Shown: positions 16,462 through 24,923 of the stretch, piece by piece
How the letters are laid out: every line of letters starts with the position of its first letter
Numbering within the stretch: position 1 is the stretch's first letter
Assembly (NCBI RefSeq): GCF_014489635.1
Contig: NZ_CP060828.1
Span: 9,288,001-9,352,000 of the forward strand
Reading direction: 5' to 3'
DNA: 64,000 nt
Source: Streptomyces roseirectus
GTDB lineage: Bacteria > Actinomycetota > Actinomycetes > Streptomycetales > Streptomycetaceae
The notes under the pieces: generated by a model
Told to the model about the DNA's origin: nothing
What the model saw: only the letters and a program-made list of their open reading frames with translations
Database searches by the model: none
Translations under genes and position numbers: made by a program

Positions 16462-18330
16462 TCATCCGGAGTCGAGGTCGACCTCGTCGCTGGAGTCGGC
16501 TTCGGCGGGCCCGGTCACGAGATCGTCGGCGTCGAGGAGCGGATCGTTCTCCCCGGTCTGCTGGGCGTAGGCGGCGAGTTCGGCCGGGTCGGTAGTGATG
16601 AGGTGGTGCTCGGTGGGGGAGGCGGCGGCTTCGAAGGCGACGCGGTGGGTGCCGGCGGCGAGGAGTCCTTGGCCTCGGTCGGCGGTGAGGAGGAAGTGCC
16701 GTTCGCCCTGGGAGAGGTCGAAGGTGCGGGTGATGTCCTCGATGGCCTGTGGGGCCTGGCGCAGGAGGATCTGGGTGGCGGCGTTGGCGACGATCGCTTT
16801 GCCGAGGTCGGAATTCAGGAGGTCGCCGGTGTCCTGGGTGGCCACCGTGAGCCCCGCCCACCTTTTGCGGAACGCTTTGGCCATCCGGAACAGGTACTCG
16901 GCTCCGGCCGGTGACTGCATCAGCAGCCACGCCTCGTCCACGGTCGCGAGGCGGGGGCGGCGGGTGGTGGGGTGGGAGATCTGGTTCCAGATGGTGTCCA
17001 GGGTGAGGAGGGTGCCGGCGGGTTTGAGTTCGTCGGCGAGGTCACGCAGGGAGAAGATGACGAGGTGGCCCTCGGGGCGGGTGGTGGTGGGCCCGGCGAA
17101 AAGCCCGGAGTACGCGCCGCTCGTGAACGGTCGCAGCCGGGCCGCCAGATCGACTGCCGTGCGGTTCTTCGAGCGGCGCAGGACGGTGGTGAGGTCGCCG
17201 AGGAGCGGGGCGGGCCGGGTCCAGGTGCGGGGGTCGGCGGTGATCCCGGCCCGCTGATACGTGGCGGTGATCGCCTGGTCCAGCACGGCCCGCTCGTCCG
17301 GCGTCAACGGTGTGTCGAGGAGGACGGAGAGGACGGTGTGCAGGAACAGGGAGCGCCGGACCAACGTGTCTTTGGGGGCGGTGCGGCGTCCGTCGGGGCG
17401 GGTGTGGAGGGGCAGGTCGAAGGGGTTCAGCCGGACCCCTTCCGCGCCGATCCCGACGTGCGTGCCGCCGACGGTGGCGGCGAGGCGGGCGTACTCGTCC
17501 TCGGGGTCGACGACGTACGCCTCGACGCCCCGGTACAGGGAGCGCAGCAACTCCAGCTTGACGAGGTAGGACTTGCCCGCGCCGGAGCGGCCGAGGATCA
17601 CGGAGTTGTGGTTGTCGAGGGCGAAGCGGTCCCAGTGGACCAGCCCCTGGGAGCCGAGGTTGTGGCCGTAGAGGACCCCGGACGGGGCGGCGGTGGAGGC
17701 GGGGGAGGGTGGGGGCAGGTCGGGGCTGGTGAAAGGGAACGCCGTCGAGAGGGCGGAGGTGTCGAGAGTGCGGCGCGTGCGGATGAGGTCCAGGCCGAAG
17801 GGGAGGCAGGTGATCCAGCCTTGGAGGGTGCGGTAGGTGGTGGGCTGGGCGTCCATCAGGAGGCTTGCGGCCAGGGCGCGCAGGGCTGCTGTTTCGTCGG
17901 TGAGCTGGTCGCGGTCGGCGGCGTGGACGGTCAGGTACAGGCCGAGGCGGAACAGGCGGCCTTCTCCGCGCGCGACGCGGGCGGAGAGGTCGTAGGCGTC
18001 CTCGGTGGCCGCCTCCACCTGTGGGTCGGCGAGCCGTCCGTGGTCGCTGTCGTGCCGTCGGCCTGATTCGAGGCGGGCGAGCTGGCGCTTCAGCCGTTGG
18101 GCGGCGGTGACCGGGTCGACGGGTTCGATGTGCAGGCTGACGTCGACGCGGGCGGGGTGGGTGAGGAGGGGCTGGAGCCAGCCGGGCTGGACCTCGCGGG
18201 GGTATCCGGTGATCGCGAAGGACGCCACCCACTCCCCGCCGACCTCCAGATACCGAGGCGCGACGGCGAGGGAGTCCGGCGCGAACATCCCGGCTGTCGA
18301 GGCGTTTCGGCGTACGCGGGGCCGGTTCAT
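16462..18330 (-). CDS. VirB4-like conjugation ATPase
   Basis: A 622-residue ATPase. Its ATG at 18330 overlaps the upstream stop (ATGA), which fixes the start. The N-terminal third lacks membrane spans. Walker A is GRSGAGKS near residue 252, Walker B is 'LATVDEAWLLM' near residue 463, and a 'TQDTGDLL' segment follows as in VirB4/TraE/TrbE proteins. It powers assembly and function of the type IV channel from the cytoplasmic side. A gap of about 100 bases separates it from the downstream coupling ATPase gene. Confidence 0.9.
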   Translation of the reverse strand: MNRPRVRRNASTAGMFAPDSLAVAPRYLEVGGEWVASFAITGYPREVQPGWLQPLLTHPARVDVSLHIEPVDPVTAAQRLKRQLARLESGRRHDSDHGRLADPQVEAATEDAYDLSARVARGEGRLFRLGLYLTVHAADRDQLTDETAALRALAASLLMDAQPTTYRTLQGWITCLPFGLDLIRTRRTLDTSALSTAFPFTSPDLPPPSPASTAAPSGVLYGHNLGSQGLVHWDRFALDNHNSVILGRSGAGKSYLVKLELLRSLYRGVEAYVVDPEDEYARLAATVGGTHVGIGAEGVRLNPFDLPLHTRPDGRRTAPKDTLVRRSLFLHTVLSVLLDTPLTPDERAVLDQAITATYQRAGITADPRTWTRPAPLLGDLTTVLRRSKNRTAVDLAARLRPFTSGAYSGLFAGPTTTRPEGHLVIFSLRDLADELKPAGTLLTLDTIWNQISHPTTRRPRLATVDEAWLLMQSPAGAEYLFRMAKAFRKRWAGLTVATQDTGDLLNSDLGKAIVANAATQILLRQAPQAIEDITRTFDLSQGERHFLLTADRGQGLLAAGTHRVAFEAAASPTEHHLITTDPAELAAYAQQTGENDPLLDADDLVTGPAEADSSDEVDLDSG

Positions 18331-19325
18331 GGTGTCCCCCGCTCGTCCAGGGTGATGACTTCGTCGGCGCCGGCGAGCGGGGAGGACGGCGAGACGAGGG
18401 TGTCGGGGTTGCAGGCGGAGGTGAGGACGGCGGTCGCCTGCCCGGCGTCCAGCAGGGTGACGGCAACACCGAGCGGACCGAGCAGCGCGCCGGCTTCCTG
18501 GGCACGGCGCACCAGACGGGCCTCCGCCGCACGCCGGGCAGCGGGATCCACCGCCTGCTCGCCCCGGCGCCGCACGAGGGCGGCCAGCGGGGAGACAGGG
18601 ACCGGAGCGCTCACGGGTTCGCGCAGGACGAGCAGGACCTGGCGGCACAGCAGGTTGCGTCCGTGGGTGAGGTGGTCGAGGAAGTCGGCGTGTTCGCGGG
18701 CGGCGGCCTCCAGCGCGGGATGCGGGAGGGAGGTTGCCCGTTGCCGCAGCTCGGCGGTCTGAGTGGACAGGTCCAGGTACTGGGCGCGCACCAGGATCTG
18801 CACGGGGGCCGTGAGCGAGTGGAGGTAGCGGCCGAACGCGGTGATGAGCGCGTCCTGTTCGTCGGGGGTGCGCAGGGCGAAGTTGACGGTGCCACAGACC
18901 GTGACCACCGCGATGCCGTCCGCGCCGAGGTCGACCAGCCCGGCCTCGTCGACCCCTTCGGCTGGAAGCTTGAGTGGAGCGGGCGCGGAGTCCTGGTGCT
19001 GGGCGAGCCAGGCCGGGGGCGGGAGGACTCCTTCGGGCGCGGCGACCTGGACACGGTGCGTGGTGCGCTGGCGGAACGCGGCGAGCAGCAGCCGGTCCAG
19101 GGACAGCCCGTCACGCTTGAGGAGCGCTATGCAGACGGCCGTCGCCGCGACTGGGACCGCGAGGACCAGGAACACCGCCACGGGGACGAACGCGCGGACG
19201 GCGGACCAGAGTCCGTACAGGACGATCCCGGTGGCGGACAGGATCCCCAACTGCCGGGCGGTGAGGCCGGCGAGGACGGTGTCGTCGCGGTCGACGTCGG
19301 CGGGGATACGGACGGGCTGGGTCAT
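18327..19325 (-). CDS. PrgI-like membrane protein of the type IV secretion operon
   Basis: A 332-residue protein. Two membrane segments near residues 27-70 lie in an N-terminal domain with the 'LAGLTARQLGILSATG' start typical of PrgI/SCO6880-like proteins. A large cytoplasmic domain follows. In Gram-positive conjugation systems PrgI-like proteins sit beside VirB4 and are thought to be the VirB3 counterpart. It overlaps both neighbouring genes by 4 bases, so translation is coupled. Confidence 0.8.
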   Translation of the reverse strand: MTQPVRIPADVDRDDTVLAGLTARQLGILSATGIVLYGLWSAVRAFVPVAVFLVLAVPVAATAVCIALLKRDGLSLDRLLLAAFRQRTTHRVQVAAPEGVLPPPAWLAQHQDSAPAPLKLPAEGVDEAGLVDLGADGIAVVTVCGTVNFALRTPDEQDALITAFGRYLHSLTAPVQILVRAQYLDLSTQTAELRQRATSLPHPALEAAAREHADFLDHLTHGRNLLCRQVLLVLREPVSAPVPVSPLAALVRRRGEQAVDPAARRAAEARLVRRAQEAGALLGPLGVAVTLLDAGQATAVLTSACNPDTLVSPSSPLAGADEVITLDERGTP

Positions 19326-21064
19326 GACGGGGCACCTCCTCGGTTGCGGTGGGTGCGGGGCGGGGGCGGGGCGACGAAGGTCGTCGGGGGCGGCGGGCTG
19401 GTGCGTGCCGGTCGGGGTGGTGGAGGCGGAGGTACGGGCGGCCGGAAGACAGCGGGCGCAGGGGCCTGGGAGGCGCGCCGGGGCGGAACATGGGGCTGTG
19501 GAGTGGGCGACTGGAAGAGGGGCCGGCTCGGCACCGGTGGCCTGCCGCCCGTCCGGCCCGCCGGGGTGGAGGCGGCGGGGCCGGGGGCCTGGAACACCGG
19601 CGGTCCGGGCGGGAAGAGGGGTCGGGAGGGCGGTGTGGTGGATGGCGGGGGAGTGCCGGGGGCCTGGAAGGCCGGCATCGGCGGCGGCCCGGCGGCTTGT
19701 CCGTGTGCCTGGCTCCGGCTGGGGGAGGGCGGGTTCGGGGAGAGGAACAACGGTGGCCCCGGGGGCGCGAGTTGGCGCTGGGAAGGCCCGCTGCCGGGGG
19801 AGGGGCGGGGAGCGCGTACCGCTGACGGAGGCGTCCGGCGCGAGCCCCCGGCCGACGCGGCACGGGCCGCCGTCCGCCCACCGTGCAGGAGTCCGAACGT
19901 CTTGTACATGACGTAGCTGCGGGCCACGCTCCCGGCGAGCGAGTGGCCGTTGCCGAGGCGGAGGGAGCCGAGGATCCAGAAGGGGATCTTGAAGACGATG
20001 TAGAGGAGGGCCAGGGTGGTCAGGACGTTGACGAGGCCGTCGTCATCGAGGCCGAACAGGCCGTGAGGGCCGAAGGCGCCGGGGGTGAGGAACACGTGCA
20101 CTCCCGTGATCAGGGCGAGCGACTGGGCAATCTGGACGGCGAGGACGCCGCCGAAGGCCCGCCACCACCAGCGGGCGACGGCGTCGGTCTGTGGCAGGAG
20201 ATGACAGATCAGAGCCAGGGGAGCGGCGACGACGAGGATGACCGTCAGGGCGACGCGGATCACGAACGTCAGCAGCAGCGCGACCAGCACGACGACGATC
20301 GCCAGCCACATCAGGATCAGGAAGACGCTTCCGGCGGCGGAGTTGTAGGTGCTCAGCACGAAGTCGCGCAGTGCGGAGCCGGCGCTGTCGGCGTCGGGTC
20401 CGCTGCCGAGGGCGGCCAGGGAGAGGGCGTTGGCCAGCTCCACCGCCTTGCCCGCGAGGAACAGGGACAGGGCGGCGGCCAGGAACGCGAGCGGGATACG
20501 CGGGGCGATCTCCTTGGCGGACGTCCGGGTCTGCACCGTCTGATGGCTCATCACCAGGATTCCGGCCACCGCGACCAGCAGGCCGTAGCAGGCGACGGCG
20601 ATCTGCCACGAGTTGGTCCACAGCTCCCCCACCCTCGGCAGAGACGCGGGGTTCGGGGTGGTCAGCAGGGTGTTGGAGAGCAGGTCCAGGAGCGGGTCGA
20701 GGGCGTAGGAGATGACCGACTTGAAGAAGCCCGTGATGGCGGCGTTGACGCCCTTGGCGATCCACCCGGAGATCCCGCCCGGACCACCCCCGCCCTCCGG
20801 AGCCTCGGCTGGCGGCGTCGCGCTGGGCGAAGGGGCGGGGGAGGGCGTGGTGCTGGGCTGGGGGAGGCAGTCGGGGCCGGAACAGGACGGCGACGGCGTC
20901 GGCTCGGCCGTCGTGGTCGGGGCGGGGCTCGGGCCGGGGTCGGCGTAAGCGGTGACCACCGACGCACACACCACGAGGACGACCACGCCGAGCAGCAGCA
21001 CACGACGCCACCGGCCCCGACGCCGCGCCACCGGCCGTTGCGGCAGCGCGGGGGCGACCATCAT
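19322..21064 (-). CDS. VirB6/TrbL-like polytopic membrane protein with proline-rich tail
   Basis: A 580-residue protein starting at 21064, where ATGA overlaps the upstream stop. Residues about 15-40 form a signal or membrane segment, followed by a Pro/Ser/Thr-rich linker to about residue 95. At least six hydrophobic segments lie between about 135 and 390, including 'VFLILMWLAIVVVLVALLL'. The last 180 or so residues are extremely Pro-rich and disordered. The layout matches VirB6/TrbL channel proteins of actinobacterial type IV systems. The Pro-rich tail probably faces the cytoplasm, but that is inference. Confidence 0.85.
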   Translation of the reverse strand: MMVAPALPQRPVARRRGRWRRVLLLGVVVLVVCASVVTAYADPGPSPAPTTTAEPTPSPSCSGPDCLPQPSTTPSPAPSPSATPPAEAPEGGGGPGGISGWIAKGVNAAITGFFKSVISYALDPLLDLLSNTLLTTPNPASLPRVGELWTNSWQIAVACYGLLVAVAGILVMSHQTVQTRTSAKEIAPRIPLAFLAAALSLFLAGKAVELANALSLAALGSGPDADSAGSALRDFVLSTYNSAAGSVFLILMWLAIVVVLVALLLTFVIRVALTVILVVAAPLALICHLLPQTDAVARWWWRAFGGVLAVQIAQSLALITGVHVFLTPGAFGPHGLFGLDDDGLVNVLTTLALLYIVFKIPFWILGSLRLGNGHSLAGSVARSYVMYKTFGLLHGGRTAARAASAGGSRRTPPSAVRAPRPSPGSGPSQRQLAPPGPPLFLSPNPPSPSRSQAHGQAAGPPPMPAFQAPGTPPPSTTPPSRPLFPPGPPVFQAPGPAASTPAGRTGGRPPVPSRPLFQSPTPQPHVPPRRASQAPAPAVFRPPVPPPPPPRPARTSPPPPTTFVAPPPPRTHRNRGGAPS

Positions 21065-21474
21065 TCGCCCACGATCCCTTTGAGGATCTCCACGACCAGC
21101 GGCGCCAGCGCGGCCATCCCGTATCCCCAACCGGCGCTCTTGAACGCGGACTTGGCCTTCTCGACCTCCCCGGGATCACCTGCAGCCATGACGTACCGCA
21201 GACCGCCGACGGTCAGGAACACGGTCGCGAGCCCGGCGAGGATGCCCATGATCCAGTTGCGGATGTTGGTCAGGACCTCGTTCACCGAGGCGGCCAGCGC
21301 CAGAACCCGGGCCGGGGACGGGTCGGTGGCGGCCTGTGCGGACGACGCCCCCAGCAGACACACCACCAGCACGACGACGCTGGTGATCAGCAGCCACCAG
21401 CCCAGCGGGGACTGCGCGGCGACGGCCCGACGCGCGTGGAGCACGAGACGGCGGTGCAAGGGAACCCGGTTCAT
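21061..21474 (-). CDS. VirB2/TrbC-like small membrane subunit
   Basis: A 137-residue protein with a strong GGGAGG ribosome site. A long leader with a hydrophobic segment near residues 28-48 ends in an 'SSAQAA' cleavage-like site. Two further hydrophobic segments lie near 75-95 and 115-135, separated by a charged 'DPGEVEKAKSAFKSAGWG' loop. This is the shape of VirB2/TrbC pilin-like subunits. Its start overlaps the upstream HTH gene (TGATG) and its end overlaps the VirB6-like gene. Confidence 0.8.
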   Translation of the reverse strand: MNRVPLHRRLVLHARRAVAAQSPLGWWLLITSVVVLVVCLLGASSAQAATDPSPARVLALAASVNEVLTNIRNWIMGILAGLATVFLTVGGLRYVMAAGDPGEVEKAKSAFKSAGWGYGMAALAPLVVEILKGIVGE

Positions 21475-22445
21475 CACTCTGCCTCCCCAACTGGCGTGGA
21501 CGGTGGGGCGGGTATGTCGCTCCCGCATGTCAAAAGGCCGGAATCCGGGCCCTTTTTGGCCACGCCGGAGGAAGAATTCACGGCGCCGGCGGAGAAACCC
21601 GCGCGGGCGGGCACCGCGTGACGGCGGGCCGGAACCCGCGATGCGGACGGCACCGCCCCCAGCGCGGCGACCGCGACCGGGTCGTCCAGCGCCGCGTCCC
21701 GGGCCTCGCTGAGGAGGAACGTGACCAGCCGGGTCTCCGCACGCCGCCGCGTCTTGTACACCGCGTTCGGCGTCACCCCGTGCACCTGCGCCCACTCGGC
21801 GACCGTGACGTCGTCGAGCCGGGTGGAGCCGATCAGATCGGCCTCGGCCCGGGTCACCACCCCTTCCCGAACCGCCCGCGCCAGGACCAGATCCGGATGC
21901 CCCCACGGCGGCTGCGGCGCGGTCGACCAGAACCCCGGAGCCACCGGCGTCGGCGCGTCCAGTGCCTGCGCCCGCGCGGCGAACCCCTGCCGGTAGGCCG
22001 CCCACCGCAGCCTCGGCAACACCCGGGGACGCACCACGTCCACCCGCGCCAGCCCGTCCAGGAACCCCGACACCACCTCGGCCTGGACATCGAACGCCTC
22101 CCCGGCGCACCCCTCACCCAGCCGCCGCACCACCCCCGCCAACGCCGGCAACGCCATCCCCGTACACGCCAGCGTCCACACCGCCCCCTCCCGCCGCGAA
22201 CGCCGCACCAACTGCGCCCACACCGCGTCCCGGGTCAGCCGCGGACACCCCCGGCGCAGAAGCAGCCCCCGCAACTCGTCCAAGGGCACCGGACGCTGCG
22301 GCAGCCCGTGAAACGACCGCCCGTCCACAGACAGCGGCTGAGGTCCCGACACCAGCCGGGCGAAACACTCCCGGGCCGTGTCCAGCGGCAGAACACGATC
22401 CGCACCACGGCCAGCACGGTCCTGACAACGGCGATGAGCGGGCAT
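21474..22445 (-). CDS. HTH regulator heading the conjugation operon
   Basis: A 323-residue protein from ATG 22445 with an AGGAGG site upstream. The C-terminal half carries a helix-turn-helix of sigma-region-4 type ('VTVAEWAQVHGVTPNAVYKTRRRAE', about residues 215-240). The N-terminal half has no recognised domain. It is translationally coupled to the VirB2-like gene (TGATG), so it is well placed to control transfer genes. Target and signal are unknown. Confidence 0.65.
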   Translation of the reverse strand: MPAHRRCQDRAGRGADRVLPLDTARECFARLVSGPQPLSVDGRSFHGLPQRPVPLDELRGLLLRRGCPRLTRDAVWAQLVRRSRREGAVWTLACTGMALPALAGVVRRLGEGCAGEAFDVQAEVVSGFLDGLARVDVVRPRVLPRLRWAAYRQGFAARAQALDAPTPVAPGFWSTAPQPPWGHPDLVLARAVREGVVTRAEADLIGSTRLDDVTVAEWAQVHGVTPNAVYKTRRRAETRLVTFLLSEARDAALDDPVAVAALGAVPSASRVPARRHAVPARAGFSAGAVNSSSGVAKKGPDSGLLTCGSDIPAPPSTPVGEAE

Positions 22446-22895
22446 CGGCGGACGCCTCCTCGACGAGAGGGATGAGGACGTCCCCACGAAGCCACGCCGA
22501 CGACAAGAAACCGCCAAACAGAAAGATCTAAGCAGCCGTTAGCAGTTTTTTGGCACGAGGAGGAGCGGGCCGCTCACGAACTGCCGCCGGTACTGCGGAT
22601 TTAGCCGCGTTTTAATAGTGGCCCAGGCCCGCCCGCGCTGAAAATCTTGTTCTGCCCGTGGCCAAAACGGCGTCGGATGCCGGTCTTTTCGGTGTTGACG
22701 AAGCTGTGCCCGCAGGGAGGGCGGAATGGCCCCACACCGCACCGACAGCCCGACCCGGACCCGAGACGAGCCAGGCCCGCTCTCGCTCTCGCCCGGCTCC
22801 CGTTCCGGGAGGAGAACACGCTCCGCCGAGACGACGACGCCGAGAGCGCAGACCACCGAGACCTTCTCGTCGGCACGAACGCCTCGGCGGTCTCG
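22446..22895. promoter_or_regulatory. Divergent non-coding region between the transfer operon and the DUF2637 gene
   Basis: About 450 bases with lower GC than the flanks around 22500-22640, including 'AGCAGTTTTTTGG' and 'GCGTTTTAATAG'. The region must contain the promoters for the minus-strand transfer operon and the plus-strand DUF2637 gene. It is also the most plausible place for a transfer origin. I see no perfect long palindrome and no convincing gene. Confidence 0.4.
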
Positions 22896-23633
22896 ATGAC
22901 CGGGCCCCGGACGAAGACGGAGGTCTCGCGAACCGAGACTCCGCGCATCCGAGCGGGCGGCGAGACGTGGATACGGCGTGGCTGCGCGGTGATCGTGGCC
23001 GCGGTGGCCGCCTACGCCTCCTACGTCCACCAGAGAGCCTTCGCCCTGCACGGCGGAGCCGACGAGACCAGCGCCGTCCTGTGGCCCCTGTCCGTCGACG
23101 GACTCCTCCTCCTGGCCACCGTCGGCCTCCTCAAACCCACACCTCACACCGGCCGAGAACGCACCGTCGTCTGGACGGCCTTCCTCCTCGGCATCGCCGT
23201 CTCCCTCGCCGCGAACATCGCCGCCGCCCCCACCCTCACCTGGCAGCCCGTCCTCGTCGCCGGCTGGCCCCCCGTCTCCCTCCTCCTCTCGGTCGAACTC
23301 CTCACCCACCGAGACCCACACCCACACCCCGCCGAGACGGAGAGCGGACAACGAGACCAGCACCCCACCCGGAACCGGCCGAGACACCGCACCCCACCCA
23401 CCTCCCGCCGCCCGGCGAGCCGGCACAACGCCGAACAGATCATGTGGGACCACTACCAACACGAACACGCCGCCGGCCGCACCCCCACCGGAACCGACCT
23501 CGACCGCATCGCCGGCACCAACAACTACGGCCGCGCCGTCCTCAGGCGATGGCGCCACACCGGCCGCATCCCCACCCCACCGAAACCTCCGGAGAATCCC
23601 CCGAGCCGGGAGCTTCGCCATGAAGACTCCTGA
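22896..23633 (+). CDS. DUF2637 (SpdB-like) transfer-associated membrane protein
   Basis: A 245-residue protein with four predicted membrane segments between about residues 28 and 135, including 'AVIVAAVAAYASYVH' and 'TAFLLGIAVSLAANIAAA', matching DUF2637. These proteins accompany plasmid-spread (Spd) genes on Streptomyces elements. The C-terminal third is hydrophilic and contains an HTH-like 'TGTDLDRIAGTNNYGRAVLRRW' segment as in related proteins. It is transcribed divergently from the type IV operon and is the last mobile-type gene before the chromosomal-type block. Confidence 0.75.
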   Translation: MTGPRTKTEVSRTETPRIRAGGETWIRRGCAVIVAAVAAYASYVHQRAFALHGGADETSAVLWPLSVDGLLLLATVGLLKPTPHTGRERTVVWTAFLLGIAVSLAANIAAAPTLTWQPVLVAGWPPVSLLLSVELLTHRDPHPHPAETESGQRDQHPTRNRPRHRTPPTSRRPASRHNAEQIMWDHYQHEHAAGRTPTGTDLDRIAGTNNYGRAVLRRWRHTGRIPTPPKPPENPPSRELRHEDS

Positions 23634-23697
23634 TCTCACGTTCCGTCATTGCTCGCGCGATCTGCCGGGCCGTCGCGCAACCGCGTCGCCCCCGGTC

Positions 23698-24837
23698 TCA
23701 GCCGGCCCGGAGGCCGACCGCCAGCGTCAGTTCGAGGACGCGGTGGGGCGATGCGAGATCCGGGAACAGCTCGCGCAGTTGCGACATCCGGTACCGGACC
23801 GTCTGGGGATGGACGAACAGCGCCGCCGCGACCTCGTCCCGTCGGCCCTGGTGCAGCAGCCATGCCCGCAGCGTCTCCTCCAGGCGGTGGGCGGTCGCGG
23901 CGGGGAGGGTCCGCAAGGGAGCCAGGGCTCGGGTGCGCAGGTCCGCGAGCGCGTCCGCGTCGGCGGTCAGCACCAGCTCGGGCAGGTGGTTCTCGGTGTC
24001 GCGGATGTCGGGGGAGAGCAGGCGCGCGCGGACGGCGCGTTCGTAGGAGGCGGACGCGCGGGTCCATGGCCGGGCCGGGCCGGCCACGGCGGTGCGGTCG
24101 GTGAGCTGCCGCAGGAGACGTGGCCGGTCGGCGTCGGGGACGAGCAGCACACCGGTGGCGTCCGGCAGATCGTCGAGGACGAGGGTGCTCGGGTCGAGCG
24201 TCCGGTAGGCCGGCCGGGCCTGGGCGGCGGGCAGCAGGACGGCGGTCAGGGAGACCGGGGGCTGCCACCCGGCCCGCCCGGCAGAGCCCAGCAGCACGTC
24301 CGGGCTCGCGCCGGCGAGGAGGTCGCGGGCCAGGTGCTCCAGGTGGCGTTCGCGGGCCCGGCCCCGGGCGGCCAGTTCGTCGGCGTGGCCCGCGGCACTC
24401 GCGGCGGAGAGTTCGTCGATGTAGGCGAAGGTCAGTTCGGCGAACTTGGCGACCTCGGCGGCGGGCAGCCCTGCGGCCACGGCACCGGCTGCCAGGCTTC
24501 GCCAGGCCACGCGGGCGCCGACGCGGTAGGCGCCGAGCAGGGCGTCCATCGAACGGCCGTCGCGCACCTCGCCGCGGCCCAGTTCGTAGGCCGCGTCACC
24601 GGCGTCGCCGCCCGTGGCGTTCCCGCTCGCGAGGTCCAGGTAGTGCCCCAGAGTGGTGCGGACGGCCCGGCGGATGGAAGCGCCCATGCGGCCCGCGAGG
24701 GCGTTGGCGTAGGGCGGCACCTCGTCGATGATCGCCTCGACGACCTCGTCGGCCGTGTCCCTCAGCGCGGCCCGCAGCGCGATGACGGTCGTCTCGTCCA
24801 GAGCCAGTTCGCTGGCCCGCCGGGTCACATGGCTCAT
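23698..24837 (-). CDS. PucR-type transcription regulator
   Basis: A 379-residue protein. The C-terminus carries the PucR family HTH (about residues 320-375, 'LEETLRAWLLHQGRRDEVAAALFVHPQTVRYRM'), and the middle region resembles the GGDEF-like CdaR domain. The N-terminal 170 residues are helical, probably a signal-input domain. It is divergent from the reductase/desaturase operon, with 86 bases between the starts. Its ribosome site (AGGGAA) lies within a palindrome there, so autoregulation and control of the desaturase are likely but inferred. Confidence 0.85.
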   Translation of the reverse strand: MSHVTRRASELALDETTVIALRAALRDTADEVVEAIIDEVPPYANALAGRMGASIRRAVRTTLGHYLDLASGNATGGDAGDAAYELGRGEVRDGRSMDALLGAYRVGARVAWRSLAAGAVAAGLPAAEVAKFAELTFAYIDELSAASAAGHADELAARGRARERHLEHLARDLLAGASPDVLLGSAGRAGWQPPVSLTAVLLPAAQARPAYRTLDPSTLVLDDLPDATGVLLVPDADRPRLLRQLTDRTAVAGPARPWTRASASYERAVRARLLSPDIRDTENHLPELVLTADADALADLRTRALAPLRTLPAATAHRLEETLRAWLLHQGRRDEVAAALFVHPQTVRYRMSQLRELFPDLASPHRVLELTLAVGLRAG

Positions 24838-24840
24838 TCT

Positions 24841-24892
24841 TTGTTCCCTGCGAACAATTTTGCCGATCGGGTTTACGTCCTGCGGTCAGGAC
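24841..24892. promoter_or_regulatory. Two palindromes in the PucR/desaturase intergenic region
   Basis: TTGTTCCCTGCGAACAA (24841-24857) has 6-base arms around a 5-base centre and overlaps the PucR gene's ribosome site. GTCCTGCGGTCAGGAC (24877-24892) has perfect 6-base arms around 4 bases. Both fit operators for a dimeric regulator. The divergent promoters must lie in this 86-base gap. Confidence 0.6.
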
Positions 24893-24923
24893 TTTACCCC
24901 CTGAAGCGCAGCAAGCTGGAGGC

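Noticed and set aside
22446..22895. Short frames on both strands between the HTH and DUF2637 genes
   Set aside because: No ribosome sites or recognisable protein sequence; treated as regulatory DNA.
1..23633. Integrase or attachment sites of the element
   Set aside because: No tyrosine or serine recombinase motif is encoded in the window, and I could not identify matching direct repeats by eye.
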